Shown here: positions 9,983 through 20,277 of the stretch, in pieces
Numbering within the stretch: the stretch's first letter is position 1
How the letters are laid out: each line of letters opens with the position of its first letter
Source: an uncultured Fidelibacterota bacterium
Lineage (GTDB): Bacteria; Fidelibacterota; Marinisomatia; Marinisomatales; Marinisomataceae
NCBI GenBank assembly: GCA_902538565.1
Contig: CACBFQ010000001.1
Coordinates: forward strand, 124,001 to 188,000
DNA: 64,000 nucleotides
Direction of reading: 5' to 3'
Notes under the pieces: model-generated
What the model was told of the DNA's origin: nothing
Seen by the model: only the letters and a program-made list of their open reading frames with translations
The model's database searches: none
Made by a program: the position numbers and the translations under genes

Positions 9983-10545
9983 TTTGAATCAAGAATTTGT
10001 TTTATTTCACTTCTTAAAAATTTTTCTTCTGGGAAACCTACAATATTATTATAACATCCGTCAATATTTTTAATGAAATATTCCTCAGCATCTTCAATAT
10101 TATATGAACCAGCTTTATCTAAAACATTAAAATTATTTATATAATTTTCAATTTTATCTTTCTTTAATGTTTTAAAACAAACTTTTGTACTATCAAAAAT
10201 AGTGATTTGGTTGTCATTATAAGTTAAAGATAAAGCACTGATTACATAATGTGACCTACCTGATAATAAAGATAAAACCTCAAAAGCATCCTGATGTGAA
10301 GAAGGTTTGCCGATGATTTTATTTTGAAGCTCTACTATTGTATCTCCTGAAAGAACAAAATCATTTTCATACTGTTGATGCACTTTTAATCCTTTTCTCA
10401 TCGAAACATCTATTACATAATCAATGGGATTCAATTTATTAATATTTTCCTCATCAATATCAGGAACTTTAATAGAAAAATTGTATCCTAACTTTTCTAG
10501 AATTTTCTTTCGTCTTGGAGAACTAGATGCTAATATTATACCCAT
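9979..10545 (-). CDS. maf: Maf-like nucleoside triphosphate pyrophosphatase
   Basis: ILASSSPRRKKIL, LSGDTIVELQNKIIGKP, AGSYNIEDAEEYFI motifs. Confidence 0.94.
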   Translation of the reverse strand: MGIILASSSPRRKKILEKLGYNFSIKVPDIDEENINKLNPIDYVIDVSMRKGLKVHQQYENDFVLSGDTIVELQNKIIGKPSSHQDAFEVLSLLSGRSHYVISALSLTYNDNQITIFDSTKVCFKTLKKDKIENYINNFNVLDKAGSYNIEDAEEYFIKNIDGCYNNIVGFPEEKFLRSEIKQILDSK

Positions 10546-10590
10546 AAAATCGTTTTTTTTTGACTAAATTTATAACAATAAAGAGTAAAT

Positions 10591-12849
10591 ATGAATCATA
10601 CAGATCTAATTAAGCAAATTTATAACAATTATCTTTCAAAAATTATTAATGCAAAAAGTTTTTTCAATAGGCCTCTAACATATACGGAAAAAATTCTTTT
10701 TTCACATCTATCCGAGGATTTACAATCAATTCCTGAAAGAACTAAAACATTTTGCACCTTAAGTCCAGATCGTGTGGCAATGCAAGATGCGACCGCTCAA
10801 ATGGCTTTATTACAATTTATCAACGCAGGAATGCAGACGACAGCAGTTCCAACCACTGTTCATTGCGATCATTTAATCACTGCTATTAAAGGAGCTGACG
10901 ATGATCTTGACAATGCTCTGTTAACAAACAAAGAAGTGTATGACTTTTTAAAATCTGTTTGTGCAAAATATGGCATAGGTTTTTGGAAACCTGGTGCAGG
11001 AATTATTCATCAAACCATTTTAGAAAATTATGCAGTACCCGGAACTATGATGATTGGAACTGATTCTCATACTCCAAATGCCGGCGGACTAGGAATGGTT
11101 GCGATTGGAGTTGGAGGAGCAGATGCTGTTGATGTGATGACTAACTCTCCGTGGGAAGTTAACTGGCCAGGTATGATTGGAGTCAAACTTACTGGTCAAC
11201 TAAGTGATTGGGCATCTCCAAAAGATATTATTCTTAAACTTGCTGGTATCCTTACAGTAAAAGGTGGAACTGGAAAAATAATTGAATACTTTGGCGAAGG
11301 AACAGAAACGATTAGCTGTACCGGAAAGGCAACCATAACAAATATGGGAGCTGAAGTTGGAGCAACAACATCTATTTTTCCATATGATAAAAAAATGTAT
11401 GAATACTTGGAAGCAACCAATAGAAAAGATATTGCTGATTTAGCAGATGAAATTAAAAATCATCTTAAAGCAGATGATGACGTTCATGAAAATCCTGAAA
11501 AATACTATGATGAAGTCATAGAAATTAATTTATCAGAATTAGAACCACATATTGTTGGACCCTACAGCCCTGACTTATCAAGAGAAATTTCGGATATGCC
11601 AGATGCAGTTAAAGATAATAATTATGATGATGATTTAAAGGTTGGATTGATTGGAAGTTGTACAAATTCTTCTTACGAAGATATTGAAAAAGCTGCTCAT
11701 GTAGCTAAACAAGCTCTTGATGCGGGATTAAAAGCAAAGTCAGAATTTTATATTACTCCTGGATCCAATCAAATTAAAGCCACAATGGAACGAGATGGAT
11801 ATACCAAAATCTTTGAAGAGCTTGGTGGAAAAGTTTTAGCAAATGCTTGTGGACCATGTATTGGTCAATGGAAAAGATCTGATATTAGTGAAGGGGAAAA
11901 AAATACAATTATTACCTCCTTTAACAGAAATTTTGCAAAAAGAAACGATGGAAATGCGGCAACAGAATCATTTGTAGCCAGCCCAGAGATTGTTACTGCG
12001 CTAGCAATATCAGGTAAATTAAGTTTTAATCCTTCAAAAGATAAACTAACTCTTAATGATGGAAGTAGTTTTAGCTTTGAATCTCCTTTAGGTTCGGAGT
12101 TACCTGAAATGGGATTTGAAAAAATTGGAAGTGATGACTTTCTAAAAGCTGAACTTCGTCCAAATACTGAGATTGTTATTAAAGAAGAAAGTGATAGGTT
12201 GCAGGTATTAGAACCATTTATGGAATGGAATAAGGAAGAGATGAATAATTTAAAAATTTTATTAAAAGCAGAAGGAAAATGTACAACTGACCATGTCTCT
12301 CCTGCTGGCCCTTGGTTAAAATATAGAGGCCATCTCGAAAACATTTCCCAAAATATGTATTCTGGAGCTCTTAATGCTTTTACAAAAACAAATGGTGAAG
12401 CAATAGATTTAATTAACGATAAAACTGATAATATTTATGAAGTTGCTAAAACTTATAAAGAAAATAATATTGATTGGATTGCTGTAGCTGATGAGAATTA
12501 CGGAGAAGGTTCAAGTAGAGAGCATGCAGCAATGGAGCCTAGATTTATGGGTTGTAAAATTATCATTGCAAAAAGTTTTGCAAGAATTGCTCAAACCAAC
12601 TTGAAAAAGCAAGGTATTTTACCATTAATTTTCAAAGATAAAAGTGATTATGATAAAATTGAAGCCAATGATACAATATCTACTATCAATCTTAAAGATT
12701 TTGATAATAAAACTAACCTTAAATTGAGCTTGAATAAACCAGATGGTTCATCTCAGATTATTGAAACGCTACATACCTTTTCAAAGAATCAGATTGAATG
12801 GTTCAAAGCGGGTTCAGCTCTTAACTTAATTGCTAATAAATCACATTGA
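10591..12849 (+). CDS. acnA: Aconitate hydratase (mitochondrial-type AcnA)
   Basis: GTDSHTPNAGGLGM, GSCTNSSYED, ANACGPCIGQW, ENYGEGSSREHAA motifs. Confidence 0.96.
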   Translation: MNHTDLIKQIYNNYLSKIINAKSFFNRPLTYTEKILFSHLSEDLQSIPERTKTFCTLSPDRVAMQDATAQMALLQFINAGMQTTAVPTTVHCDHLITAIKGADDDLDNALLTNKEVYDFLKSVCAKYGIGFWKPGAGIIHQTILENYAVPGTMMIGTDSHTPNAGGLGMVAIGVGGADAVDVMTNSPWEVNWPGMIGVKLTGQLSDWASPKDIILKLAGILTVKGGTGKIIEYFGEGTETISCTGKATITNMGAEVGATTSIFPYDKKMYEYLEATNRKDIADLADEIKNHLKADDDVHENPEKYYDEVIEINLSELEPHIVGPYSPDLSREISDMPDAVKDNNYDDDLKVGLIGSCTNSSYEDIEKAAHVAKQALDAGLKAKSEFYITPGSNQIKATMERDGYTKIFEELGGKVLANACGPCIGQWKRSDISEGEKNTIITSFNRNFAKRNDGNAATESFVASPEIVTALAISGKLSFNPSKDKLTLNDGSSFSFESPLGSELPEMGFEKIGSDDFLKAELRPNTEIVIKEESDRLQVLEPFMEWNKEEMNNLKILLKAEGKCTTDHVSPAGPWLKYRGHLENISQNMYSGALNAFTKTNGEAIDLINDKTDNIYEVAKTYKENNIDWIAVADENYGEGSSREHAAMEPRFMGCKIIIAKSFARIAQTNLKKQGILPLIFKDKSDYDKIEANDTISTINLKDFDNKTNLKLSLNKPDGSSQIIETLHTFSKNQIEWFKAGSALNLIANKSH

Positions 12850-14291
12850 ACATAAATGATATAAATAAAAATTGGGATTTTATAATTGGTCTAGAAATAC
12901 ATGTCCAATTAGACTGTAATTCCAAAATGTTCAGCAAATGCCAATATGAATATGATAAGTCACCAAATAGTTTAACCTGCCCAACCTCATTGGGACTCCC
13001 AGGAGCTCTTCCAAATATAAATCAATCAGCAATTGAGTCAGCGATAATGTTTGGAAAAGCGGTAAACGGAAAAATAAGTAAAAACTTTACGTTTGCCAGA
13101 AAACATTACTTTTATCCTGACCTACCTAAAGGATACCAAATATCCCAGTTTGATCAACCAATTATTTCAGGAGGTTCAGTTCCAATTTGGTGGAATGAGA
13201 AAGAGTTCAAAATTGATTTAACGAGAGCACATTTAGAGGAAGATGCTGGAAAATCTTTTCATAATAATGACAGCAAAAAAAGTAATGTTGATTATAATAG
13301 AAGCGGAGCAGCATTAATTGAGATTGTTACAGAACCTGTGATAGTTCATCCTGAACAAGCCAAGATTTTCATGCAACGCATTAAACAAATAGTTAATTAT
13401 ATAAATATTTCAAATGCAGAAATGGAGAAAGGAAAACTCAGATGTGATGCTAATATTTCTCTATCAAAAAAAGGTAGTGGAAAATTTGGAGTTAAAACAG
13501 AAATCAAAAATATCAACTCTTTTAGAAACGTTCAAAAGGCAATTGAATCTGAAATCATTCGTCAAAACAAGATTTTGAATGATGGGAAAGAAGTTCAACA
13601 AGCTACTTTAACTTGGAATAATGATAAAAACGTTGCCGAGATTATGAGAATTAAAGAAAATGCTGATGATTATAGATACTTTCCAGATCCAGATTTACCA
13701 CCAGTAAGTTTAGAAAAGTCATTTATTGAAGAAATTAAATCATCACTCCCTATACTTCCTTTTGATTATGAAAAAAAATGGATGAATGAATACAATTTAT
13801 CTTTAAATGAGTGTATGATTCTTTCATCTTCAAAAGATATTGCAAAATACTTTGAAGAAGTTGTTAGTCTAGATGTTTCGCCCAAAAAAGCAAGTGCTTG
13901 GGTTTCTACAGAATTATTTAGGCTTTTTAATGAGATAAATATAGCCTTTGATTCATCTAAAGTTGAAGCAAAAGATTTAAAAATATTAATTGATGAAATA
14001 ACACAAAATAAAATTACCCAAAATTCAGGTAAAGAGATTTTGAGAGCATTATTTGAAACCGGTAAAAATATCAGTGAAATTTTAAAAAGCGGTGATTTCG
14101 ATTCTTCTGATATTAATATTACAGAAATTATTGACAATGTACTTTCTAGCTGTCAAAATGAAGTATTAAGATATAAGAACGGTGAAGAAAAATTAATCGG
14201 TTTTTTTATTGGTCAAGTCAATAAAGAAACTAAGGGAAAAGTAAGTCACGAAGTGGTTATTGCTGAATTAAGTAAGAAATTAAAAGATTAA
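12846..14291 (+). CDS. gatB: Asp-tRNA(Asn)/Glu-tRNA(Gln) amidotransferase subunit B
   Basis: [44 protein letters not shown]-terminal GatB/YqeY domain; TTG start overlaps the aconitase TGA. Confidence 0.97.
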   Translation: MNINDINKNWDFIIGLEIHVQLDCNSKMFSKCQYEYDKSPNSLTCPTSLGLPGALPNINQSAIESAIMFGKAVNGKISKNFTFARKHYFYPDLPKGYQISQFDQPIISGGSVPIWWNEKEFKIDLTRAHLEEDAGKSFHNNDSKKSNVDYNRSGAALIEIVTEPVIVHPEQAKIFMQRIKQIVNYINISNAEMEKGKLRCDANISLSKKGSGKFGVKTEIKNINSFRNVQKAIESEIIRQNKILNDGKEVQQATLTWNNDKNVAEIMRIKENADDYRYFPDPDLPPVSLEKSFIEEIKSSLPILPFDYEKKWMNEYNLSLNECMILSSSKDIAKYFEEVVSLDVSPKKASAWVSTELFRLFNEINIAFDSSKVEAKDLKILIDEITQNKITQNSGKEILRALFETGKNISEILKSGDFDSSDINITEIIDNVLSSCQNEVLRYKNGEEKLIGFFIGQVNKETKGKVSHEVVIAELSKKLKD

Positions 14292-14524
14292 AATTTTCTG
14301 CCTTCTGCCATTAAATCTTTAATTACTGAATCAATACCTTTCTTATCAATAATTTTTAAACCCTTAGCAGAGACTTTGAGCGTAACTTTCTTATTGAGTG
14401 TTTCCACCCAAAAAGTCTTTTTCTGAAGATTTATATCAAATCTTCTTCTAGTTTTATTATTAGCATGACTTACATTATTGCCATACATCACTTTTTTACC
14501 TGTTACTTCACAAACTCTTGACAT
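14288..14524 (-). CDS. rpmB: 50S ribosomal protein L28
   Basis: [29 protein letters not shown]...; full-length L28. Confidence 0.97.
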   Translation of the reverse strand: MSRVCEVTGKKVMYGNNVSHANNKTRRRFDINLQKKTFWVETLNKKVTLKVSAKGLKIIDKKGIDSVIKDLMAEGRKF

Positions 14525-14603
14525 ATTTTAACCTTTTATGTTTAAGTTCAAATCAAACAGGGGAAATTTAAACCAATAATCGTAGTGAACAAACAAAAAC
14601 TAT

Positions 14604-15584
14604 ATGTTTGATATAAATAAAAAAATTCAAATTGGAAACCTAAAACTTGATTTCCCATTTTTTCTTGCACCTATGGCAGGTGTTACAGACTATGCATTTA
14701 GAGTAATCGCAAAAGAATTTGGAGCTGGAGTAGTTTACTCAGAATTTGTTTCAGCTCATGGTATCATTAGGAAAAATGAAAAAACATTGAATATGATCAA
14801 ATTTTCAGAATTTGAAAGGCCAATAGGTATTCAAATTTTTGGCGATACACCAGAAATAATGGAAAATGCTGCTAAATTAGTCTATGAAAAATTTAAACCA
14901 GACTTAATTGATATAAATTATGGATGTCCCGTACCAAAAGTGACAAAAAAAGGTGCTGGATCTGCTGCTTTAAAAGATTTATGCTTAATGGAAGATATCT
15001 CAGAAGCTGTGGTAAAAGCGGTAGACAAGATACCAGTTACAGTAAAAATGAGAGCAGGTTGGAATTCAGAAAATATTGTAAGTACTCAAGCTGGTATAAA
15101 TCTGGAAAAAGTTGGAGTTAAAGCAATTACTCTTCATCCTAGAACAACTGTTCAAATGTATAAAGGAAATGCAAATTGGGATTTAATAAAAGAATTAAAA
15201 GAAAATGTAAGTATACCTGTCATAGGTAATGGAGATGTAAAAAATATTGATGATATAAATGAAATGTTTAGCCATACACACTGCGATGGCATCATGATTG
15301 GCAGAGCCGCTTTAGGAAATCCATGGTTTTTTGCTGAAGTAAGAAAATATATGCTTAATGAAGATTTTGAAGATATAAGTATAGAAGAGAGATTAGAGAT
15401 ATGTAAAAAACATTTAGAGCTTCTTATACAAATTCATGGAGAAATCGTAGGTGCCAATAATATGAAGAAACATTTTGCTTGGTACTTTAAAGGATTCAAA
15501 GGTGCATCTTCTTTTCGAAGAAAATTCGTTTTGGCAAAGAATTATTCTGAAATGAAAAATATTTTGTCTAATATTAGGCACTAA
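14604..15584 (+). CDS. dusB: tRNA-dihydrouridine synthase (DusB-like)
   Basis: FFLAPMAGVTDYAFR, DINYGCPVPKVTKKGAGSAAL, LHPRTTVQMYKG motifs. Confidence 0.93.
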   Translation: MFDINKKIQIGNLKLDFPFFLAPMAGVTDYAFRVIAKEFGAGVVYSEFVSAHGIIRKNEKTLNMIKFSEFERPIGIQIFGDTPEIMENAAKLVYEKFKPDLIDINYGCPVPKVTKKGAGSAALKDLCLMEDISEAVVKAVDKIPVTVKMRAGWNSENIVSTQAGINLEKVGVKAITLHPRTTVQMYKGNANWDLIKELKENVSIPVIGNGDVKNIDDINEMFSHTHCDGIMIGRAALGNPWFFAEVRKYMLNEDFEDISIEERLEICKKHLELLIQIHGEIVGANNMKKHFAWYFKGFKGASSFRRKFVLAKNYSEMKNILSNIRH

Positions 15585-15601
15585 AAAACAAAGGATAAAT
15601 T

Positions 15602-17224
15602 ATGGACAAAAATTTTAAAGCAATTAACGAACAAATTATAGATTTTGAGCCTGGCTCAGAACATAGAAAATTACTTTTAGAAGAAATTGAAAGACAATCA
15701 AGTAGACAAAAAGATATTCCTATTATCATTAATGGAAAAGAGATAAGAACAGGTAATACAAAACCATGTACAAAACCTCAAGAACATGGACATATTCTAG
15801 GTCATTATCATGAAGCAGGTCCTGAAGAAATTCAAATGGCTATTGATTCTTCATTAGAAGCTTGGAAAACATGGTCTAATACATCTTTAGAAGAAAGAGC
15901 AAAAATTTTTAAAAAAGTTGCAGACTTAATTGCAGGTCCATATAGGTATAAAATTAATGCTGCAGCAATGCTAGATATTGGTAAAAGTGTTTTTCAAGCT
16001 GAAGTTGATGCATCATGTGAATTAATCGATTTTTTAAACTTTAATATCGAATTTGCCTATACAATGCAAAACTCTTTTACTCCTATATCTCCTGACGGAA
16101 TGAAAAATGAATTGGAATTCAGACCACTGGAAGGTTTTGTTTTTGCTATTGCTCCATTTAATTTCTTTAGCATTGGAGGTAATCTAGCCATCTCTCCTGC
16201 TATTGTCGGAAATACAGTCCTTTGGAAGCCGGCACCAAGCGCTGTTTATTCAGCTTACTACATCATGGAATTATATAAAGAAGCGGGTCTTCCAGACGGG
16301 GTTATTAATTTTATTCCAGGTGACGGACCAAGCATAGGTGATCAAGTATTAGGTCATAAAGAATTAGCTGGAGTGCATTTCACTGGATCTACGAAAACTT
16401 TTAAACATCTTTGGAAAAAAGTTTCTGATAACTTAGATACTTACAGAAATTATCCAAAAATTGTTGGTGAGACAGGTGGTAAAGATTTTTGCATTGCACA
16501 TGAATCAGCTGATATACAGGGTCTAGTAACAGCAATGGTTAGAGGAGCTTTTGAATATCAAGGACAAAAATGTTCTGCGATGTCAAGAGCGTATCTACCA
16601 AAATCAAAATGGAGCGAGATAAAAGAAAAACTATTAAATGAAATCAAAACAATAGATGTTGGACCACCTGAAGATTTTAAGAATTTTGTTAATGCTGTAA
16701 TTGATGAAATAGCCTTTGATAAAATTGCCTCTTACTTAGATTATGCTAAAGAGAGTAACGATTGTGAAGTTCTTTGCGGAGGCGTATATGATAAATCTAA
16801 GGGTTATTTTGTGGAACCAACGGTCATTTTAACCACCGATCCACACTTTAAAACTCTTGAGGAAGAAATATTTGGTCCAGTACTTACCATTTTTGTATAT
16901 GAAAATGAAAATTGGAATGAAACATTAGAATTGATTGATAATACATCTCCCTACGCTCTTACAGGCTGTGTGTTTTCAGAGGATAGAAATATCGTTGAAG
17001 AAGTAAGATCCAAATTGAGATTTTCAGCTGGAAATTTCTATATTAATGATAAACCTACCGGTGCTGTTGTTGGACAACAGCCATTTGGAGGAAGCAGAGC
17101 ATCTGGTACAAATGATAAAGGCGGCTCTATGCTTAACTTATTAAGATGGACATCCCCAAGAACAATCAAAGAAACTTTTGAACCTCCTCATAACTATAGA
17201 TATCCATTTATGGATGAAGAATAG
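15602..17224 (+). CDS. pruA: L-glutamate gamma-semialdehyde (1-pyrroline-5-carboxylate) dehydrogenase, group 1 / ALDH4-like
   Basis: APFNFFSIGGNLAISPAIVGNTVLWKP, FTGSTKTFKHLWK, EYQGQKCSAMSRAY; Cys nucleophile intact. Confidence 0.93.
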   Translation: MDKNFKAINEQIIDFEPGSEHRKLLLEEIERQSSRQKDIPIIINGKEIRTGNTKPCTKPQEHGHILGHYHEAGPEEIQMAIDSSLEAWKTWSNTSLEERAKIFKKVADLIAGPYRYKINAAAMLDIGKSVFQAEVDASCELIDFLNFNIEFAYTMQNSFTPISPDGMKNELEFRPLEGFVFAIAPFNFFSIGGNLAISPAIVGNTVLWKPAPSAVYSAYYIMELYKEAGLPDGVINFIPGDGPSIGDQVLGHKELAGVHFTGSTKTFKHLWKKVSDNLDTYRNYPKIVGETGGKDFCIAHESADIQGLVTAMVRGAFEYQGQKCSAMSRAYLPKSKWSEIKEKLLNEIKTIDVGPPEDFKNFVNAVIDEIAFDKIASYLDYAKESNDCEVLCGGVYDKSKGYFVEPTVILTTDPHFKTLEEEIFGPVLTIFVYENENWNETLELIDNTSPYALTGCVFSEDRNIVEEVRSKLRFSAGNFYINDKPTGAVVGQQPFGGSRASGTNDKGGSMLNLLRWTSPRTIKETFEPPHNYRYPFMDEE

Positions 17225-18391
17225 ATGAAAATTCACGAATTCCAAGCTAAAGAACTTTTATCTGATTACAATGTGCCAATACAAAGAGGTCATGTTGTTT
17301 ATTCTTCAAATGCGATTGAAAAAACAATAGATAAAGTTCAAAATGAATTCAACTCAGATGCTGTTGTAGTTAAAGCGCAAATTCATGCTGGAGGTCGTGG
17401 TAAAGGTGGTGGAGTGAAATTTTGTCCGTCAACAGAATCAGCTATTGAATCTGCTAATAAAATTCTAGGCATGAATTTAATCACTCATCAAACTGGCGAA
17501 GAAGGTAAAGTTGTAAATCAAATATTAATTACAGAAGCACTAGATATTGAAAAAGAGTTTTATTTTGCATTAATGTTTGATCGAGCAAAAAATGCTGATG
17601 TCTTCATAGTATCGACAGAAGGCGGAGTTGATATTGAAGAAGTAGCAGAGCAAACTCCTGAAAAAATTGTTAAGGCTTGGGTAAATAATGATACCTACCC
17701 TCTTGATGATGCAATTAATACAATTATAAATGCATTAAGTCTTAATTCATTTAATGATGCTTTTGAAATTTTTAAGAATATTTATAATTGCTATTCAAAT
17801 TCAGATTGCAATTTATTAGAAATCAATCCTCTTGTAATCACCGAAGATCAAAAAATTATTGCACTAGATGCGAAAGTTGATATTGATTCCAATGCACTAT
17901 TTAGACAAGAAAAAATTGCAAAATTTCATGACACTTTTGAAGAAGACCCTTTAGAACTAAAAGCTTCAGAATATGGATTAAATTATATTAAGCTTGATGG
18001 AAATGTTGGCTGCATGGTTAATGGAGCTGGCCTTGCTATGGCGACGATGGATATAGTAAAACATCATGGCGGCGAACCAGCTAATTTTTTAGATGTTGGA
18101 GGTGCGGCTAATGTTGATACAATTAAAAATGGCTTTAAAATTATTCTCTCTGACCCAAACGTAAAATCAGTTTTGATTAATATTTTTGGTGGTATCGTTA
18201 GATGTGACAGAGTAGCTAATGGAGTCATTCAAGCTGTAAAAGAATTAAATTTAAATGTTGGTGTTGTCGTTAGACTCCAAGGGACTAATGCAAAACTGGC
18301 AAAACAAATTTTAGATGAATCAGATATAGAACTTATAAGCGCTGAAACAATAGATGAAGCTGCTAAAAAAGCAGTTGGATTGGTATCGTAA
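17225..18391 (+). CDS. sucC: Succinyl-CoA ligase [ADP-forming] subunit beta
   Basis: MKIHEFQAKELL, AQIHAGGRGKGGGVK, NIFGGIVRCDRVANG motifs. Confidence 0.97.
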   Translation: MKIHEFQAKELLSDYNVPIQRGHVVYSSNAIEKTIDKVQNEFNSDAVVVKAQIHAGGRGKGGGVKFCPSTESAIESANKILGMNLITHQTGEEGKVVNQILITEALDIEKEFYFALMFDRAKNADVFIVSTEGGVDIEEVAEQTPEKIVKAWVNNDTYPLDDAINTIINALSLNSFNDAFEIFKNIYNCYSNSDCNLLEINPLVITEDQKIIALDAKVDIDSNALFRQEKIAKFHDTFEEDPLELKASEYGLNYIKLDGNVGCMVNGAGLAMATMDIVKHHGGEPANFLDVGGAANVDTIKNGFKIILSDPNVKSVLINIFGGIVRCDRVANGVIQAVKELNLNVGVVVRLQGTNAKLAKQILDESDIELISAETIDEAAKKAVGLVS

Positions 18392-19269
18392 TGTCAATAC
18401 TATTAAATAAAAAAACTTCTATTCTAGTTCAGGGAATTACTGGATCTGAAGGACTATTTCATGCACAGCAAATGCTAGACTATGGTTCTAACGTTGTTTG
18501 TGGAGTAACTCCTGGAAAAGGTGGTCAAACTGCTACAGAAAACAACTTACCAGTTTTTAATAGCATCGAAGAAGCAAAAAAAGAGTTTTCAATTGATGCC
18601 ACGGTAATTTTTGTTCCCCCTAGATTTGCTGCAAATGCAATTCTTGAAGCAATAAATCAAAATATTGGTTTAATTGTTTGTATATCTGAAGGAATACCTG
18701 TTCGAGATATGAAAAAAGTTAAGAGTGCACTTGATAATTCTTCTTCAACACTTATTGGTCCTAACTGTCCTGGCTTAATAACAGCTGAAGAATCAAAAAT
18801 TGGAATTACTCCCGGTTTTATTTGCAAAAAAGGTTCTATTGGTATTCTTTCTCGTTCAGGGACCTTGACTTATGAGGCAATTGACCAAATTGTTAATGTT
18901 GGTTTAGGAATGACTACCGCTGTTGGAATTGGAGGAGATCCAATTATTGGATCAAGTATGATAGATATATTGAAACATTTTGCTGATGATGAAGAAACTA
19001 AAGGTGTTGTAATGATTGGTGAAATTGGCGGTAGCATGGAAAATGAAGCAGCCGAATGGATCAAAAGCAATTTTAATAAACCAGTTGTATCGTTTATTGC
19101 AGGCCAAACTGCCCCTAAAGGAAAAAGAATGGGTCATGCTGGAGCAATTATTTCTGAAGGATCTGAAACAGCAGATGCTAAAATTAAAATTCTAAAAAAA
19201 TGTGGGGTTTCAGTTGCAAAAACAGTATCTGAAATCGGAGAAACAATGTTAAAACTAATAGAGGAATAA
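18391..19269 (+). CDS. sucD: Succinyl-CoA ligase subunit alpha
   Basis: VQGITGSEGLFHAQQMLDYG, GPNCPGLI, AGQTAPKGKRMGHAGAI (active His). Confidence 0.97.
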   Translation: MSILLNKKTSILVQGITGSEGLFHAQQMLDYGSNVVCGVTPGKGGQTATENNLPVFNSIEEAKKEFSIDATVIFVPPRFAANAILEAINQNIGLIVCISEGIPVRDMKKVKSALDNSSSTLIGPNCPGLITAEESKIGITPGFICKKGSIGILSRSGTLTYEAIDQIVNVGLGMTTAVGIGGDPIIGSSMIDILKHFADDEETKGVVMIGEIGGSMENEAAEWIKSNFNKPVVSFIAGQTAPKGKRMGHAGAIISEGSETADAKIKILKKCGVSVAKTVSEIGETMLKLIEE

Positions 19270-19664
19270 TGAATAATACACTTGCCCTAATTAAACCGGA
19301 TGCTATGCAAAAAGGATTTAAAGATGAAATTAGAAAAGATATAATGGATAACGGCTTTATAATCGCTGAAGAAAAAACACTTCATCTAAGCGTTGAACAA
19401 GCTGAAGGTTTTTACTCTATACATAAAGATAAACCATTTTTTGAAGAACTTGTGGAATTTATGACTTCAAGCGAAACTCATATTATGAAACTTGAAAAAG
19501 CTAATGCAGTTTTAGAATGGAGAAATTTGATGGGTGCAACAAATCCATTAGAAGCTGAACCAGGTACAATAAGAGCAAAATATGGAACAGATATTTCAAT
19601 GAATGCTACTCATGGCTCAGATAGTAATGAAAATGCAGAAATTGAAATAAACTTCTTTTTCTAA
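19269..19664 (+). CDS. ndk: Nucleoside diphosphate kinase
   Basis: TLALIKPDAMQKG, MGATNPLEAEPGTIRAKYG, NATHGSDS (active His). Confidence 0.96.
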   Translation: MNNTLALIKPDAMQKGFKDEIRKDIMDNGFIIAEEKTLHLSVEQAEGFYSIHKDKPFFEELVEFMTSSETHIMKLEKANAVLEWRNLMGATNPLEAEPGTIRAKYGTDISMNATHGSDSNENAEIEINFFF

Positions 19665-19668
19665 GTTT

Positions 19669-20043
19669 ATGTTGAGATTTTTAATAATATTATTTTTTAG
19701 TTCAACATTATTTTCTCAAGCACAAACAGAAAGTTGGCTTGATTATGTTATTGAAGAAAACAAAGAAGAAATATCTAAAACTTCTTCTATGAATATTGAT
19801 AATGAATTTTACTATACAATCCAAATTGCTGTTAAAAAAACTTTTGATGAAGCAATGGAGGTTGTTCAGGCATTGAATGCTTCAGATATTGATGCTTTCA
19901 TTCAAAAAAATGATGCTAATTCAGAATATAAATATCGAGTTAGATATGGAAATTTTTCCACCAGAGATGATGCTGTTAAATTAGCTGAAAATATTAAAGT
20001 TGAGCTTGGATATAATTGCTGGATTGACAAAACTGAATTATAA
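19669..20043 (+). CDS. Secreted SPOR-domain protein
   Basis: Signal peptide, then YTIQIAVKKTFDEAMEVVQALNASDIDAFIQ...YRVRYGNFSTRDDAVKLAENI, a SPOR fold pattern. Confidence 0.75.
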   Translation: MLRFLIILFFSSTLFSQAQTESWLDYVIEENKEEISKTSSMNIDNEFYYTIQIAVKKTFDEAMEVVQALNASDIDAFIQKNDANSEYKYRVRYGNFSTRDDAVKLAENIKVELGYNCWIDKTEL

Positions 20044-20050
20044 AAAATAT

Positions 20051-20079
20051 TTCACAAGAAAGATTAATTTGTTTATATT
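20051..20079 (+). promoter_or_regulatory. Candidate promoter for rpmF-fab cluster
   Basis: TTCACA - 17 nt - TATATT, 22 bp upstream of the rpmF ATG, in one of the few real intergenic gaps. Confidence 0.4.
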
Positions 20080-20100
20080 GCCACCTGGTTAAGGAATAAA

Positions 20101-20277
20101 ATGTTACCAAAAAAAAGACAGTCAAAAACACGTTCTAAAAAGAGAAGGACTCATTATAAGTCCACTTTGGTTCATACAGTAAAATGTAAGAATACAGGAG
20201 TAGAACATCTACCTCATCATGCATATTATCATGATGGCATTCTTTATTATAAAGGAAAACCTGTAGATCAAAACTAA
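20101..20277 (+). CDS. rpmF: 50S ribosomal protein L32 (Zn ligands largely lost)
   Basis: Missing from the ORF track; translation MLPKKRQSKTRSKKRRTHYKSTLVHTVKCKNTGVEHLPHHAYYHDGILYYKGKPVDQN is L32; stop overlaps the fabD ATG. Confidence 0.95.
   Translation: MLPKKRQSKTRSKKRRTHYKSTLVHTVKCKNTGVEHLPHHAYYHDGILYYKGKPVDQN

Noticed and set aside
11865-12344. Minus-strand ORF 159 aa
   Set aside because: Lies entirely within the aconitase gene; no family features and AT-rich antisense composition.
13766-14137. Minus-strand ORF 123 aa
   Set aside because: Antisense within gatB; hydrophobic composition typical of antisense frames.
14924-15121. Plus-strand ORF 65 aa inside dus
   Set aside because: Alternate frame of a well supported Dus enzyme.
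18870-19137. Two minus-strand ORFs in sucD
   Set aside because: Antisense to a clear sucD.
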